Source: Acidimicrobiia bacterium (GTDB lineage Bacteria; Actinomycetota; Acidimicrobiia; Acidimicrobiales; AC-14). From it: a stretch of 60,602 nt of DNA. The stretch lies in contig JAHFUP010000022.1 in assembly GCA_023265025.1 (NCBI GenBank), forward strand, positions 1 through 60,602, read 5' to 3'. A model generated the notes under the pieces. The model was not told the origin of the DNA. It ran no database searches and saw nothing but the letters and a program-made list of their open reading frames with translations. A program made the translations under genes and the position numbers. This document shows, one piece after another, positions 1-9,541 of this stretch (the stretch's first letter is position 1; every line of letters starts with the position of its first letter).

Positions 1-89
1 GATCGTGTCGGGGTGGAAAATGGGCACGGCTGGCTCCTTCCGTATGTTGGCTCTGCCCGCTCAGCGTGGCGGATGATCCACGCAGATGC

Positions 90-109
90 GGAACGGAGCC
101 GGCCGTTCC
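90..109 (-). terminator. Candidate hairpin downstream of ilvA
   Basis: GGAACGG (90-96) and CCGTTCC (103-109) form a 7-bp GC-rich stem with a 6-nt loop, 8 nt past the ilvA stop codon on the minus strand. No clear U-tract follows, which is common for actinobacterial terminators. The remaining bases 1-89 show no gene. Confidence 0.35.
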
Positions 110-116
110 ATGTTGA

Positions 117-1379
117 CTAGACCAGGAAGCGGAACGCCGGCGAGCCGGCTGACAGGCGCTCGATGTGGAGGCCGCTGGCGTCCATGCGGTCGAGGAGGGG
201 CTGGAGGTCGGCGGTGGAGACCAGCTCGATACCGACCAGCGCCGGCCCGATCTCCCGGTTGTTCTTCTTTACGTACTCGAACAGGGCGATGTCGTCGTTG
301 GGACCGAGGACGCGGTCCAGGAAGCCCCGGAGGGCGCCCGGCTCCTGGGGGAACTCGACCAGGAAGTAGTGCTTCAGCCCCTCGTGGACGAGGGACCGCT
401 CGACCACCTCGCCGTAGCGGCTGACGTCGTTGTTGCCGCCGGACACGATGGCCACCACGGTCGACCCCGGGGCGACGGCCACGCCGGCCGACAGGGCGGC
501 GACGGCCAGCGCGCCGGCGGGCTCGGCGATGATCCCGTCCCGCTGGTAGAGCTGGAGCATCGTCGTGCACACCGCGCCCTCCGGCACGGTGCGGACCTCG
601 TCGACCAGGTCGCGGATCAGCCGGAACGTGTAGGCGCCGGCCCGGCGGACGGCGGCCCCGTCGACGAAGCTGTCGATCGACGCCAGGGTGACCGGGCCGC
701 CGGCGTCGAGGGCGGCCCGCATGCTGGCCGCGCCGGCCGGCTCGACGCCGACGACCCGCGGCCGCGAGGCCGAACCGGCGACCGCCACCGCGCACCCGGC
801 GGCCAGGCCCCCGCCGCCGACGGGCACCACCAGCAGGTCCGGCGTCCGGCCCAGCTGCTCGATGACCTCCAGGGCGACGGTGCCCTGGCCGGCGATGATG
901 AGCGGGTCGTCGAACGGAGGCACGAGCACCGCGCCCAGTTCGGCGGCCAGGGCCACAGCCGCCTCGTGGGCGTCGTCGTAGGTGTGGCCCTCGACGACGA
1001 TCGTCGTCTCCTCGCCGCCCAGGGCGGCGATCTGCTCGCGCTTCTGGCGGGGCGTGGTGCGGGGCAGCACCACCCGGCACTTCACGCCGAGGCGCCGGCA
1101 GGTGTAGGCCACGCCCTGGCCGTGGTTGCCGGCGCTGGCGCACACCACGCCGTTGGCCCGCTCGGCGTCGCTCAGCGAGGCGATGAAGTTGTACGCGCCC
1201 CGCAGCTTGTAGGAGCGCACGGGCTGGAGGTCCTCCCGCTTGAACCAGACCTCGGCGCCCAGCAGCTCCGACATCCGCTCGTTGCGCTCCAGCGGGGTCT
1301 GCAGGGCGACGCCTCGCAGGCGCTCGGCGGCGGCGACGACGTCGGCCGCCGATACGGGGGTCAGTTCGGTTTGTTCCAC
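117..1379 (-). CDS. ilvA: Threonine dehydratase (threonine ammonia-lyase), biosynthetic
   Basis: A 420-aa PLP enzyme that deaminates L-threonine to 2-oxobutanoate, the first step towards isoleucine, in the cytoplasm. The PLP lysine lies in SYKLRGAYNF (about Lys58). SAGNHGQGVAY and the glycine-rich PVGGGGLAAG cofactor loop follow. The last 85 or so residues (HYFLVEFPQEPGALRGFL onward) look like one ACT-like regulatory domain, as in the roughly 420-aa IlvA of Gram-positives, so isoleucine feedback is likely. The GTG start gives a protein of family length. It lies just downstream of the GH13 gene on the same strand (13-nt gap), with no metabolic link visible. Confidence 0.93.
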   Translation of the reverse strand: MEQTELTPVSAADVVAAAERLRGVALQTPLERNERMSELLGAEVWFKREDLQPVRSYKLRGAYNFIASLSDAERANGVVCASAGNHGQGVAYTCRRLGVKCRVVLPRTTPRQKREQIAALGGEETTIVVEGHTYDDAHEAAVALAAELGAVLVPPFDDPLIIAGQGTVALEVIEQLGRTPDLLVVPVGGGGLAAGCAVAVAGSASRPRVVGVEPAGAASMRAALDAGGPVTLASIDSFVDGAAVRRAGAYTFRLIRDLVDEVRTVPEGAVCTTMLQLYQRDGIIAEPAGALAVAALSAGVAVAPGSTVVAIVSGGNNDVSRYGEVVERSLVHEGLKHYFLVEFPQEPGALRGFLDRVLGPNDDIALFEYVKKNNREIGPALVGIELVSTADLQPLLDRMDASGLHIERLSAGSPAFRFLV

Positions 1380-1392
1380 GATGCAGGCATGT

Positions 1393-2940
<1,548 letters not shown>

Positions 2941-2956
2941 GGCGCCGGAGCCTATG

Positions 2957-3352
2957 TCAGGTGATGGCGAAGACCTCGGTGAGCCCGGTGATCTCCAGCA
3001 CCCGCAGGGTGCCCGACGAGGGGGAGCGAAGGGCCATGTCGCCGCCCAGCTGGCGGAAGCGCTTGAGCCCGGTGATCAGCACCGAGAGACCGGTGGAGTC
3101 GACGAAGGCCAGGCCGCTCAGGTCGACGGTGACCTTCGGTGCTTCCTCGGTCGCCAGACGTTGCAGCTCGTCACGCAGCTGCGCGGCGGTGGACATGTCC
3201 AGCTCGCCCCGCAGGCGCACTTCGTAGTGTCCGTCGGCGCCGGCGACGTCCACCGCCAGCTCCCCCGGATTGACGCCCCGATCGGAACTTCCCACTGCTG
3301 CCTCCACGCCACCCCCTCGGGCCGCGATCGTCGATGGAGGCTGTGTGCTCAA
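2957..3352 (-). CDS. STAS-domain anti-sigma factor antagonist
   Basis: A 131-aa protein whose last 100 residues form a STAS domain of the SpoIIAA/RsbV type: YEVRLRGELDMSTAAQLRDE, then VDLSGLAFVDSTGLSVLI, where the serine after Asp is the usual phosphorylation site. Family members release sigma factors by binding dephospho anti-sigma kinases. No kinase or sigma factor is adjacent, but a SpoIIE-type phosphatase lies at 48558-49640. The start used is TTG at 3352; an internal GTG about 16 codons later is possible because the first residues are low-complexity. Confidence 0.82.
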   Translation of the reverse strand: MSTQPPSTIAARGGGVEAAVGSSDRGVNPGELAVDVAGADGHYEVRLRGELDMSTAAQLRDELQRLATEEAPKVTVDLSGLAFVDSTGLSVLITGLKRFRQLGGDMALRSPSSGTLRVLEITGLTEVFAIT

Positions 3353-3400
3353 CCGGCTGCCATCCTCCCACGCAGCCCGGGAAGCGACAAAGGCGGTTCG

Positions 3401-3658
3401 TCAGCCGCCGGCCGGCGCCGGCCGCAGGTCCACCCGCAGGACCAGCACACCGTCCTCCAGTGCGCCGGTGGCGTCGCCCAGCATGGCGAAGTCCTGGTAG
3501 TCGAGCTGCATGCGCTCGACGAAGCGCCGGCGGTCAGCGCCTTCGAGCGGCGGCACGCCCCTGCTGCGCACCGCTTTGGCCCGTTCCCGGAAGCGGGCCA
3601 CCATGGCTTCCACGTCGAACTCCGCGCCGGCCGCCTGGGGGTCCTCGGTACTTGTCAT
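3401..3658 (-). CDS. Hypothetical protein, 85 aa
   Basis: A short acidic protein (MTSTEDPQAAG at the start) with an alpha-helical middle, VEAMVARFRERAKAVRSR, and a segment FVERMQLDYQDFAMLGDA; it ends in a hydrophobic beta-like stretch. I do not recognise a family. It starts at the ATG at 3658; a TTG four codons upstream is possible. It lies upstream of, and on the same strand as, the STAS gene (48-nt gap). Codon use matches its neighbours. Confidence 0.55.
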   Translation of the reverse strand: MTSTEDPQAAGAEFDVEAMVARFRERAKAVRSRGVPPLEGADRRRFVERMQLDYQDFAMLGDATGALEDGVLVLRVDLRPAPAGG

Positions 3659-3736
3659 CTCGGAACGCAACGCTAGTCAGTGCTCGCCTGTAGAGTGTCG
3701 TCGCACGGTCGGCAGGACGAGTTCGGGAGCACCCAG

Positions 3737-3931
3737 GTGAAGAAGGGACGGCACCGGCGCTTCGAGGAAGCTCGCGCCCTCAAGCGAAGCACAGAGCCCA
3801 GGGTCGAGCCCTGCCCTGAGTGCGGCGCCATGCCCGGCGACGAGCACGCGTCCTGGTGCCTCTACGAGGAGGCCGACGAGGACGACGCCGACGGCCGGGA
3901 GGACGGCGAGGACGGCGGCCCCCAGCCGTAG
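3737..3931 (+). CDS. Hypothetical small cysteine-containing protein, 64 aa
   Basis: Starts at GTG 3737 (VKKGRHRRFEEARALKRS) after a purine-rich GGGAGCA. The protein is basic at the N-terminus, has a CPECG and a later Cys (possible zinc site with His and Cys in DEHASWC), and ends in a very acidic tail (EEADEDDADGREDGED). The charge polarity and Cys/His spacing support a real gene. Function unknown. It diverges from the 85-aa gene at 3401-3658. Confidence 0.5.
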   Translation: MKKGRHRRFEEARALKRSTEPRVEPCPECGAMPGDEHASWCLYEEADEDDADGREDGEDGGPQP

Positions 3932-3939
3932 CCGGTCGG

Positions 3940-3958
3940 TAGATGTCTCAGACATCTA
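3940..3958. promoter_or_regulatory. Perfect 19-bp palindrome (operator or terminator)
   Basis: TAGATGTCT - C - AGACATCTA is a perfect inverted repeat with 9-bp arms, 9 nt after the preceding stop codon and 122 nt before the peptide-binding protein start. It is much more AT-rich than its surroundings. It could be an operator for the transporter operon or a terminator of the small gene. Confidence 0.45.
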
Positions 3959-4080
3959 TTGGTTCCCGAGCCGGCGTGCCGCAGAATGACGGCGACAGAG
4001 GGGGTTTCCTGTGGCCGATCGATTGCGGCCCTCCTCGACGTGTCCCGCCGACCATCGAAATGACCAGCAAAGGAGCTGCA

Positions 4081-5694
4081 ATGCGCACCATCCGACGGGT
4101 GACCGTCGTCCTTCTCATGGCTCTGGTGGCGGCGGCCTGCGGGGGCAGTGACAACGACAGCGACACCGGCACTGGCCAGACCAGCCAGACGACGGTGGCG
4201 GCCCAGATCGACCTCACCAAGGAGCTGAGGGTCGGGTTCACCGAGGACCAGTACATCCTCGAGGGGCCCGACGCCAACCTCGCCGCCTACCCCCTCAACA
4301 CGAACGTGGCCGAGACGCTCATCTACATGAACGACAAGTACGAGCTCGAGCCACGGCTGGCCGAGCGGTGGGAGTTCCGGGCGCCGAACACGTGGCGGTT
4401 CTTCATCCGCAAGGGCGTGAAGTTCCACGACGGCCAGCCTCTCAACGCCGAGGCGGTCAAGGGCATGTTCATCCGCCTGTCCAAGCGGGCCGGCGGCTCC
4501 ACCGTCAAGGCGGGCCCCGACTCGGCTGTGGTCGTCGACGAGTACACGATCGACTTCACCCCGACGGTGCCCAACGTCCGGGTGCCCCAGCAGATCGTCC
4601 ACCCCCAGAACGCGGTGCTGGCCCCCGGTACCGATTTCACGAAGAACACCGTCGGCACCGGCCCCTACAAGCTCGTCTCCTACAAGCAGAAGGAAAACAT
4701 CGTCGTCGCCCGCAACGACGACTACTGGGGTCCGCAGAAGGCCCAGGCGGCCAGGATCACCTTCCGCTTCTACCCGGACTCCAACGCCCGGACCCTGGCC
4801 CTCCAGGCCGGTGACATCGACGTCGCCTACAACGTCCCCCGCGACGACGTCGGCACGCTGAAGAGCAAGGGCTTCACCATCTCCAACAGCACCGCCGGCG
4901 CCTATCGGGCCGTGTACGCCAACATCTACGGCTCGGCGCCCTACGACATCCTGAAGGACGTCGCCGTGCGCAAGGCGGTGGCCACCGGCATCGACCGGGC
5001 CAAGTACGTCAGCGGGGTCCTGAACGGCCTGGCCACGACCGACCAGACCTGGGTGCCGCCGAACGTCCTGGGCAGCTCGGCCTCCCTCGTCAAGGGCTTC
5101 ACCTACGACCTGAACGCGGCCAAGGCCATGCTCGACACCGCCGGCTGGCGGGCGGGCTCCGACGGCATCCGGGAGAAGGCGGGCCGCAAGCTCAAATTGA
5201 CTCTCGTGTCCGGCTTCCCCTCGGCCGAGATCCTGCGCCCGACGCCGACCTTCCTGCAGGCCGAGCTGAAGAACCTCGGCATCGACGTCACCATCGACGA
5301 GCGCCCCGACTCGGCTTCCTTCCAGGACCTCATGACCAAGAAGCAGGGTGACCTGTTCCTGGAGGAGGGCAACCAGAACGACGCCAACGCCGGCTTCCTG
5401 CCCATCCTCCTCCTCTACACCGGGCCCGGGTCCAGCGGCGGCACCTACCAGGGCGTCCTGGCGCCGGGGCCGACATTCGACAGCATCCTGGCGCCGGCCC
5501 TGACCGAGCCCGACCTGGGCAAGCTCCAGAACATCGTGGCCCGCGCCATGGACGAGGCCATCACCAACCAGGCGACGGTCATCCCGCTGGCCGGCGTGTT
5601 CCGGACCTACGGGCTGAAGTCGACGGTCAAGGGCTTCATCCCCCATCCGTCGTTCCTCAACGTCAACTGGATCCCGGTGGGCCAGAGCAAGTAG
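4081..5694 (+). CDS. Peptide/nickel-type ABC transporter substrate-binding lipoprotein
   Basis: A 537-aa family 5 (DppA/OppA-like) solute-binding protein. Start ATG 4081 is preceded by AAAGGAGC at the right distance; the in-frame sequence further upstream is not coding. The signal peptide runs MRTIRRVTVVLLMALVAAAC with a lipobox ending at Cys20, so the mature protein is a membrane-anchored lipoprotein. Family blocks such as YNVPRDDVGTLKSKG and ADAVRKAVATGID-like VAVRKAVATGIDRAKYV are seen. It is followed 3 nt later by the first permease. Substrate (peptides, or another solute of this family) cannot be decided. Confidence 0.9.
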   Translation: MRTIRRVTVVLLMALVAAACGGSDNDSDTGTGQTSQTTVAAQIDLTKELRVGFTEDQYILEGPDANLAAYPLNTNVAETLIYMNDKYELEPRLAERWEFRAPNTWRFFIRKGVKFHDGQPLNAEAVKGMFIRLSKRAGGSTVKAGPDSAVVVDEYTIDFTPTVPNVRVPQQIVHPQNAVLAPGTDFTKNTVGTGPYKLVSYKQKENIVVARNDDYWGPQKAQAARITFRFYPDSNARTLALQAGDIDVAYNVPRDDVGTLKSKGFTISNSTAGAYRAVYANIYGSAPYDILKDVAVRKAVATGIDRAKYVSGVLNGLATTDQTWVPPNVLGSSASLVKGFTYDLNAAKAMLDTAGWRAGSDGIREKAGRKLKLTLVSGFPSAEILRPTPTFLQAELKNLGIDVTIDERPDSASFQDLMTKKQGDLFLEEGNQNDANAGFLPILLLYTGPGSSGGTYQGVLAPGPTFDSILAPALTEPDLGKLQNIVARAMDEAITNQATVIPLAGVFRTYGLKSTVKGFIPHPSFLNVNWIPVGQSK

Positions 5695-5697
5695 CAG

Positions 5698-6651
5698 GTG
5701 CCCTATGTTCTGAGGCGCGCCCTCCTGGTGATCCCCACGCTGCTGGGGATCTCCTTCCTGGCGTTTGCCCTCGCCAATCTGGCGCCGGGGGATCCGGCGG
5801 AGCAGGTGCTCCGCCGGACCTCCGACCGCCAGCCCACGAAGGCTGAGGTCGCCGAGAAGCGCAACGAGCTGAAGTTGGACCGCCCGCTCGTCGGCCAGTA
5901 CGTGGCCTGGGTGGGGCGGGCGGTCCGGGGCGACCTGGGCGTGTCCTACGCCACCCGGCGGCCGGTGGTCACCGAGCTCCGCCACCGCGTCCCGTACACC
6001 CTGCAGCTCACCTTGCTGGCCGCCCTGCTGGCCCTGGCCATCGCGGTGCCGGCGGGCATCGTCTGCGCGCTGCACCGCAACAAGCTGTTCGACCAGTTCG
6101 CCCGCCTCCTGTCACTGGCGGGGGCGTCGATGCCCAGCTTCTGGCTGGCTCTGAGCCTCATCGTGCTGTTCGCCGTGCGCCTGTCCATGGTGCCGGTGGC
6201 GGGACGGGGCGGGTGGAACAGCTACATCCTGCCGGTCGTCACCCTGGCGGTGACACCGGCCGCGGTGTTGGCCCGCTTCACCCGCTCGACCATGCTCGAG
6301 ATCCTCGACGACGACTACATGCGCACGGCCCGGGCCAAGGGGCTGACCGAGTGGGGCACCGTCGTCTCCCACGGCCTGCGCAACGCCCTCGTGCCCCTCC
6401 TCACCGCCTTCAGCATCAGCCTCGGCCACCTGCTGGCCGGCGCCGTCATCGTCGAGACCATCTTCGTGTGGCCGGGGGTGGGCAAGCTGGCTCTCGACGC
6501 CATCACCGAGCGGGACTACCCGATGATCCAGGGCTTCGTGCTCTACGCCGGCGCCACCTTCGCCGGCATCAACCTGCTGGTCGACCTCGCCTACGGGGCC
6601 ATCGACCCCCGGATCAAGCGGGCCGGGGCTCCGACCGTGGCGACGCGATGA
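5698..6651 (+). CDS. ABC transporter permease, DppB family
   Basis: A 317-aa inner-membrane permease with about six transmembrane segments. It has the DppB-type N-terminus MPYVLRRALLVIPTLLGISF and the EAA loop AKGLTEWGTVVSHGLRNAL that contacts the ATPase. GTG start at 5698, directly after the binding-protein stop. Its stop overlaps the next gene by ATGA, showing one operon. Confidence 0.92.
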   Translation: MPYVLRRALLVIPTLLGISFLAFALANLAPGDPAEQVLRRTSDRQPTKAEVAEKRNELKLDRPLVGQYVAWVGRAVRGDLGVSYATRRPVVTELRHRVPYTLQLTLLAALLALAIAVPAGIVCALHRNKLFDQFARLLSLAGASMPSFWLALSLIVLFAVRLSMVPVAGRGGWNSYILPVVTLAVTPAAVLARFTRSTMLEILDDDYMRTARAKGLTEWGTVVSHGLRNALVPLLTAFSISLGHLLAGAVIVETIFVWPGVGKLALDAITERDYPMIQGFVLYAGATFAGINLLVDLAYGAIDPRIKRAGAPTVATR

Positions 6652-7556
6652 CAACCGCGGACGTCGTCTCGGCCGAGGCCGCGATCGTCACCATCCCCGC
6701 CGGCCAGCCGCCCCACCGGACTCGGCTGCTGGCCGGGCTGCTCCGCGACCGCACCGCGATCTTCGGCCTGGTGCTGGTCGCCATCCTGACCCTCGCCGCC
6801 ATCTTCGCCCCGCTCCTCGCCTCCCACGACCCCAACGCGGTCGACGTGGCGCGGAAGTTCCTGCCCCCGTCCCGTGAGTTCCCGCTGGGCACCGACCACC
6901 TCGGCCGCGACGTGTTCGCCCGGATCGTCTACGGCGCCCGCCTGTCGATCGGCTCGACGCTGGCGGCATCGGTGGCCATCTCCTTCATCGGCGTGCTCGT
7001 CGGCCTGATCGCCGGCTGGTTCGGTGGCATCACCGACACCCTCATCAGCCGGGTGATCGACATCCTGCTGGCCTTCCCGACGTTCCTGCTGGCGCTGGCC
7101 GTCACCGCCATGCTCGGCCCGGGCCTGCGCAACGTCCTGGTCGCCATCATCCTGGCGTGGTGGGCGAGCTACGCCCGGATCGTGCGCAGCGCGGTCCTGG
7201 CCGAGAAGGACAAGCCCTACATCGAGGCGGCCCGGGCCTGCGGCAGCCCGTCGATGCGCATCCTCCTGCGCCACCTCCTGCCCAACATCGTCGCCCCCAT
7301 CGTGGTCCTGACCACCCTCGACCTGGGCGCCGTCCTCCTCAGCCTGTCCGGGTTCTCGTTCCTGGGCCTGGGCGTGAAGCCGCCCACCGCCGAGTGGGGG
7401 TCGATGCTCAGCGAGGGCCGCACCTACCTCAGCCGGGCGCCGAACATGATGTTCTATCCGGGCGTCGCCATCTTCCTGATGGTCCTCGGCTTCAACCTCC
7501 TGGGCGACGGCCTGCGCGACATCCTCGACCCCCGCACCCGGGGCGGCCGGCGCTAG
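6648..7556 (+). CDS. ABC transporter permease, DppC family
   Basis: A 302-aa second permease. The start is ATG 6648 overlapping the previous stop; the reading frame is open further upstream but that part is a shadow of the DppB gene. The N-terminal segment LRDRTAIFGLVLVAILTLAA and the EAA loop ARACGSPSMRILLRHLLPNI are typical of DppC. The operon ends here: no ATPase genes (DppD/DppF) follow, so the transporter must borrow ATPases coded elsewhere. Its TAG stop lies inside the CTAG end of the 201-bp repeat. Confidence 0.92.
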   Translation: MTTADVVSAEAAIVTIPAGQPPHRTRLLAGLLRDRTAIFGLVLVAILTLAAIFAPLLASHDPNAVDVARKFLPPSREFPLGTDHLGRDVFARIVYGARLSIGSTLAASVAISFIGVLVGLIAGWFGGITDTLISRVIDILLAFPTFLLALAVTAMLGPGLRNVLVAIILAWWASYARIVRSAVLAEKDKPYIEAARACGSPSMRILLRHLLPNIVAPIVVLTTLDLGAVLLSLSGFSFLGLGVKPPTAEWGSMLSEGRTYLSRAPNMMFYPGVAIFLMVLGFNLLGDGLRDILDPRTRGGRR

Positions 7557-7753
7557 TGCCTCGACCTCATTCGTTCGCTTCGCTCACTCCATTCCGTCGA
7601 AGTGATCGTGCTCCGGCGGGCGAGCGGAGCTCGCGCCGCCTCCGCCCTGTCCCTCTCTCCTCTCCGCAGCCGGAGGGGCCGCCTTCGGCGGCGACGGCGG
7701 CCACGGACTGGAAACCCCACGAACGCGGCGAACGTTTGCGGTCAGGGCGCTAG
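7553..7753 (+). repeat. 201-bp CTAG-bounded repeat, copy 1
   Basis: This stretch matches the reverse complement of 44478-44678 over its whole 201 bp with 9 mismatches (about 95.5% identity, aligned by eye). Both ends are CTAG and the ends are imperfect inverted repeats (CTAGTGCC / GGGCGCTAG here; perfect 8-bp CTAGTGCC / GGCACTAG in copy 2). The left CTAG holds the TAG stop of the permease gene and the right CTAG holds, on the other strand, the TAG stop of the hydrolase gene. Inside are a GCCGCC-TTC-GGCGGC hairpin and a GCGAGC-GGA-GCTCGC hairpin. No coding function is seen. It could be a non-autonomous mobile element or a bidirectional terminator cassette. Confidence 0.9.
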
Positions 7754-8751
7754 GGACGGAGCACGCGCCCGGCCCAGGCCGCCATGGTGTCGAGGGCCAC
7801 GGGCGACATGGGCCGGCGCAGGCTCTCCAGGCTGACCCGCTCCCACACCCGCGTCACCTCGTCGGCGGGGGTGGGGTTGAAGTAGTGGTCGAGACCGGCG
7901 ACGACGCTGAGCTGCACCGCGTCGTTGCCGGCGTCGCGGAGCGCCCGGTAGGCGGTGAGGGCGTCGGCCACGCGGACGTTGAGATCGTTGCCGCCGTGGA
8001 GGATCAGCGCCGGGCACCGGACGTGGCGAAACTCCGCCGCGTACTCGGTGGCCATGTCTTGCAAGCCCCGGCTGGTGCGCATTGTCAGGGTGACGCCCCG
8101 GCCTTCGAGGGTGACGGTGGGCTCGCCGGCCCGAATGGCCTCCAGGTACCGCTCGACACCCTCGGCCCGCACGAGCATGGCCGGCAGGTTCTTCTCGATC
8201 CAGGCCCGCTGCTCGGCCGTGAACCGGTTCCAATACTGGTCGACCCGGCCGAAGTTGTCTCGCATGAGGCCCTCGATCGACGACGCCAGCCCGCCGAGCA
8301 GCAGGGCGGCGGCCACGTCGGGGTCGTCCCGGCACACGTGGCAGGCGGTCAGCACGCCGGCGCTGTGGCCGCCGATGCCGACCCGGAGGAGGTCGATCTC
8401 GTCCTGGGCCCGCAGCCAGGCCACGGCGGCGAGGGCGTCCTCCAGGTCGGTGCCGTAGTGCGAGTCCTCGGCACGCCCGCCCGAGGCGCCGAACCCCCGC
8501 CGGTCGTAGCGGAGCGTGGCGACGCCGGCGCCGGCCAGCCGGTGGGCGACGCGGCGCAGGGTGCCCGGTGCCGGGAGGTCGGGCGTCCCCGGCGGCCAGC
8601 CGGGCTCCAGGTCGCCGTCGCGGGTGTCGGCACCCGACCCCTGCAGCAGGACGATCGCCGGCGCCGGCCGGCGGGCGGACGCGTCCTCGGGCAGGCACAG
8701 CACGCCGGCCAGCCCGAACGCGGAGGGGACCGTGACGTCGCGCTCGCGCAC
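7750..8751 (-). CDS. Alpha/beta hydrolase
   Basis: A 333-aa serine hydrolase of the alpha/beta fold. The nucleophile elbow is GIGGHSAGVLTA, the oxyanion region IVLLQGSGADTRDGD, and the C-terminal His is in VVAGLDHYFNPTP. RYDRRGFGAS is a family block. There is no signal peptide. GTG start at 8751 lies 4 nt after the stop of the dienelactone-hydrolase-like gene, so the two are co-transcribed. Substrate unknown; esterase or peptidase activities are both possible. Its stop codon is provided by the right CTAG of the repeat. Confidence 0.85.
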   Translation of the reverse strand: MRERDVTVPSAFGLAGVLCLPEDASARRPAPAIVLLQGSGADTRDGDLEPGWPPGTPDLPAPGTLRRVAHRLAGAGVATLRYDRRGFGASGGRAEDSHYGTDLEDALAAVAWLRAQDEIDLLRVGIGGHSAGVLTACHVCRDDPDVAAALLLGGLASSIEGLMRDNFGRVDQYWNRFTAEQRAWIEKNLPAMLVRAEGVERYLEAIRAGEPTVTLEGRGVTLTMRTSRGLQDMATEYAAEFRHVRCPALILHGGNDLNVRVADALTAYRALRDAGNDAVQLSVVAGLDHYFNPTPADEVTRVWERVSLESLRRPMSPVALDTMAAWAGRVLRP

Positions 8752-8755
8752 CGGC

Positions 8756-9499
8756 TCAGACCGCCCGGTTGCGGGCCATGAAGTCCAGCATCCGCCGCCA
8801 GGCGTCGTCGCGGTCCTCCTGGTACTCCGCCTGCTTGCGATCGAAGAAGCTGTGCACCGCGTCGGGGTAGACGTGCACCTCGGCCTCGACGCCGGCGGCC
8901 CGCACCGCCTCGGCGAAGGCCTCGACGTCGGCGACGGGGGTGCGGTCCTGGCCCGCGGCCAGCAGGAGCAGGGGGGCGGTCATGGCGCCGATCCCGTCGG
9001 CGGCCCGGTCAGGGCGGCCATAGAAACCCATGCAGCCGGCCAGGCCGTGCTCGCCGGCCGACTGCCGCCAGGAAAGGGCGCCGCCGAGGCAGAAGCCGAC
9101 GGTGAACACCGAGGTCACCGATGCGCCCGGCAGGATCCGAAGCCAGCCGGCGGCGGCGCCGACGTCGAGGGTGGTGTTGTCGTAGTCCATCTGGTCAACG
9201 TGCTCGCGGAATCCGAATTCGGCGTCGCGAGGCCCGACGCCGGCGGTGCGGCCGAAGTAGTCGATGGCCAGCGCGTGCACGCCCGCCTCGGCGAAGCGCT
9301 GGGCCAGCTCCTTGTAGAAGGCGTGCAGGCCGCGGACGTCGGGCAGGACGATCACACCCGTTTCCGACGGACTGTCGGGGTGGGCGTAGAAGGCGCTGAA
9401 GTCGGTGCCGTCGGCCGACGTGAGAACGATGTCGTCGCTGTCGACGGCGCCTCCACGGACGGGCGGCAGGGGCGGACGGGCGTCGTCTCCGAAGCACAT
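8756..9499 (-). CDS. Dienelactone hydrolase family protein
   Basis: A 247-aa DLH-family alpha/beta hydrolase with a cysteine nucleophile in VGFCLGGALS, Asp in LAAGQDRTPV and His in PDAVHSFFDRK. Dienelactone hydrolases open dienelactone rings in aromatic degradation, but many homologues have other ester substrates and no catechol-pathway genes are nearby. The start is ATG 9499; the open frame upstream belongs to the opposite strand's genes. It is divergent from the toxin-antitoxin pair, separated by 42 nt. Confidence 0.86.
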   Translation of the reverse strand: MCFGDDARPPLPPVRGGAVDSDDIVLTSADGTDFSAFYAHPDSPSETGVIVLPDVRGLHAFYKELAQRFAEAGVHALAIDYFGRTAGVGPRDAEFGFREHVDQMDYDNTTLDVGAAAGWLRILPGASVTSVFTVGFCLGGALSWRQSAGEHGLAGCMGFYGRPDRAADGIGAMTAPLLLLAAGQDRTPVADVEAFAEAVRAAGVEAEVHVYPDAVHSFFDRKQAEYQEDRDDAWRRMLDFMARNRAV

Positions 9500-9526
9500 G
9501 GGCAGGAGTCTCGCGCCTGGTCGACT

Positions 9527-9541
9527 GACTACACTGTAGTC
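9527..9541. promoter_or_regulatory. 15-bp palindromic operator with embedded -10 box
   Basis: GACTACA-C-TGTAGTC is a perfect inverted repeat ending directly before the antitoxin ATG at 9542. TACACT (9530-9535) inside it fits a -10 box 6 nt before the start, which predicts a leaderless antitoxin mRNA. Binding of the antitoxin here would block the promoter; this autoregulation is usual for toxin-antitoxin operons and is inferred. Confidence 0.6.

Noticed and set aside
3862-6075. 737-codon minus-strand open frame
   Set aside because: It lies opposite the peptide-transporter genes and is made of low-complexity Gly/Ala/Arg/Val/Asp sequence, as expected from GC-rich third positions on the other strand.
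7557-7749. Coding frames inside the 201-bp repeat
   Set aside because: Frames are short, end at different places in the two copies and carry no start with a ribosome binding site.
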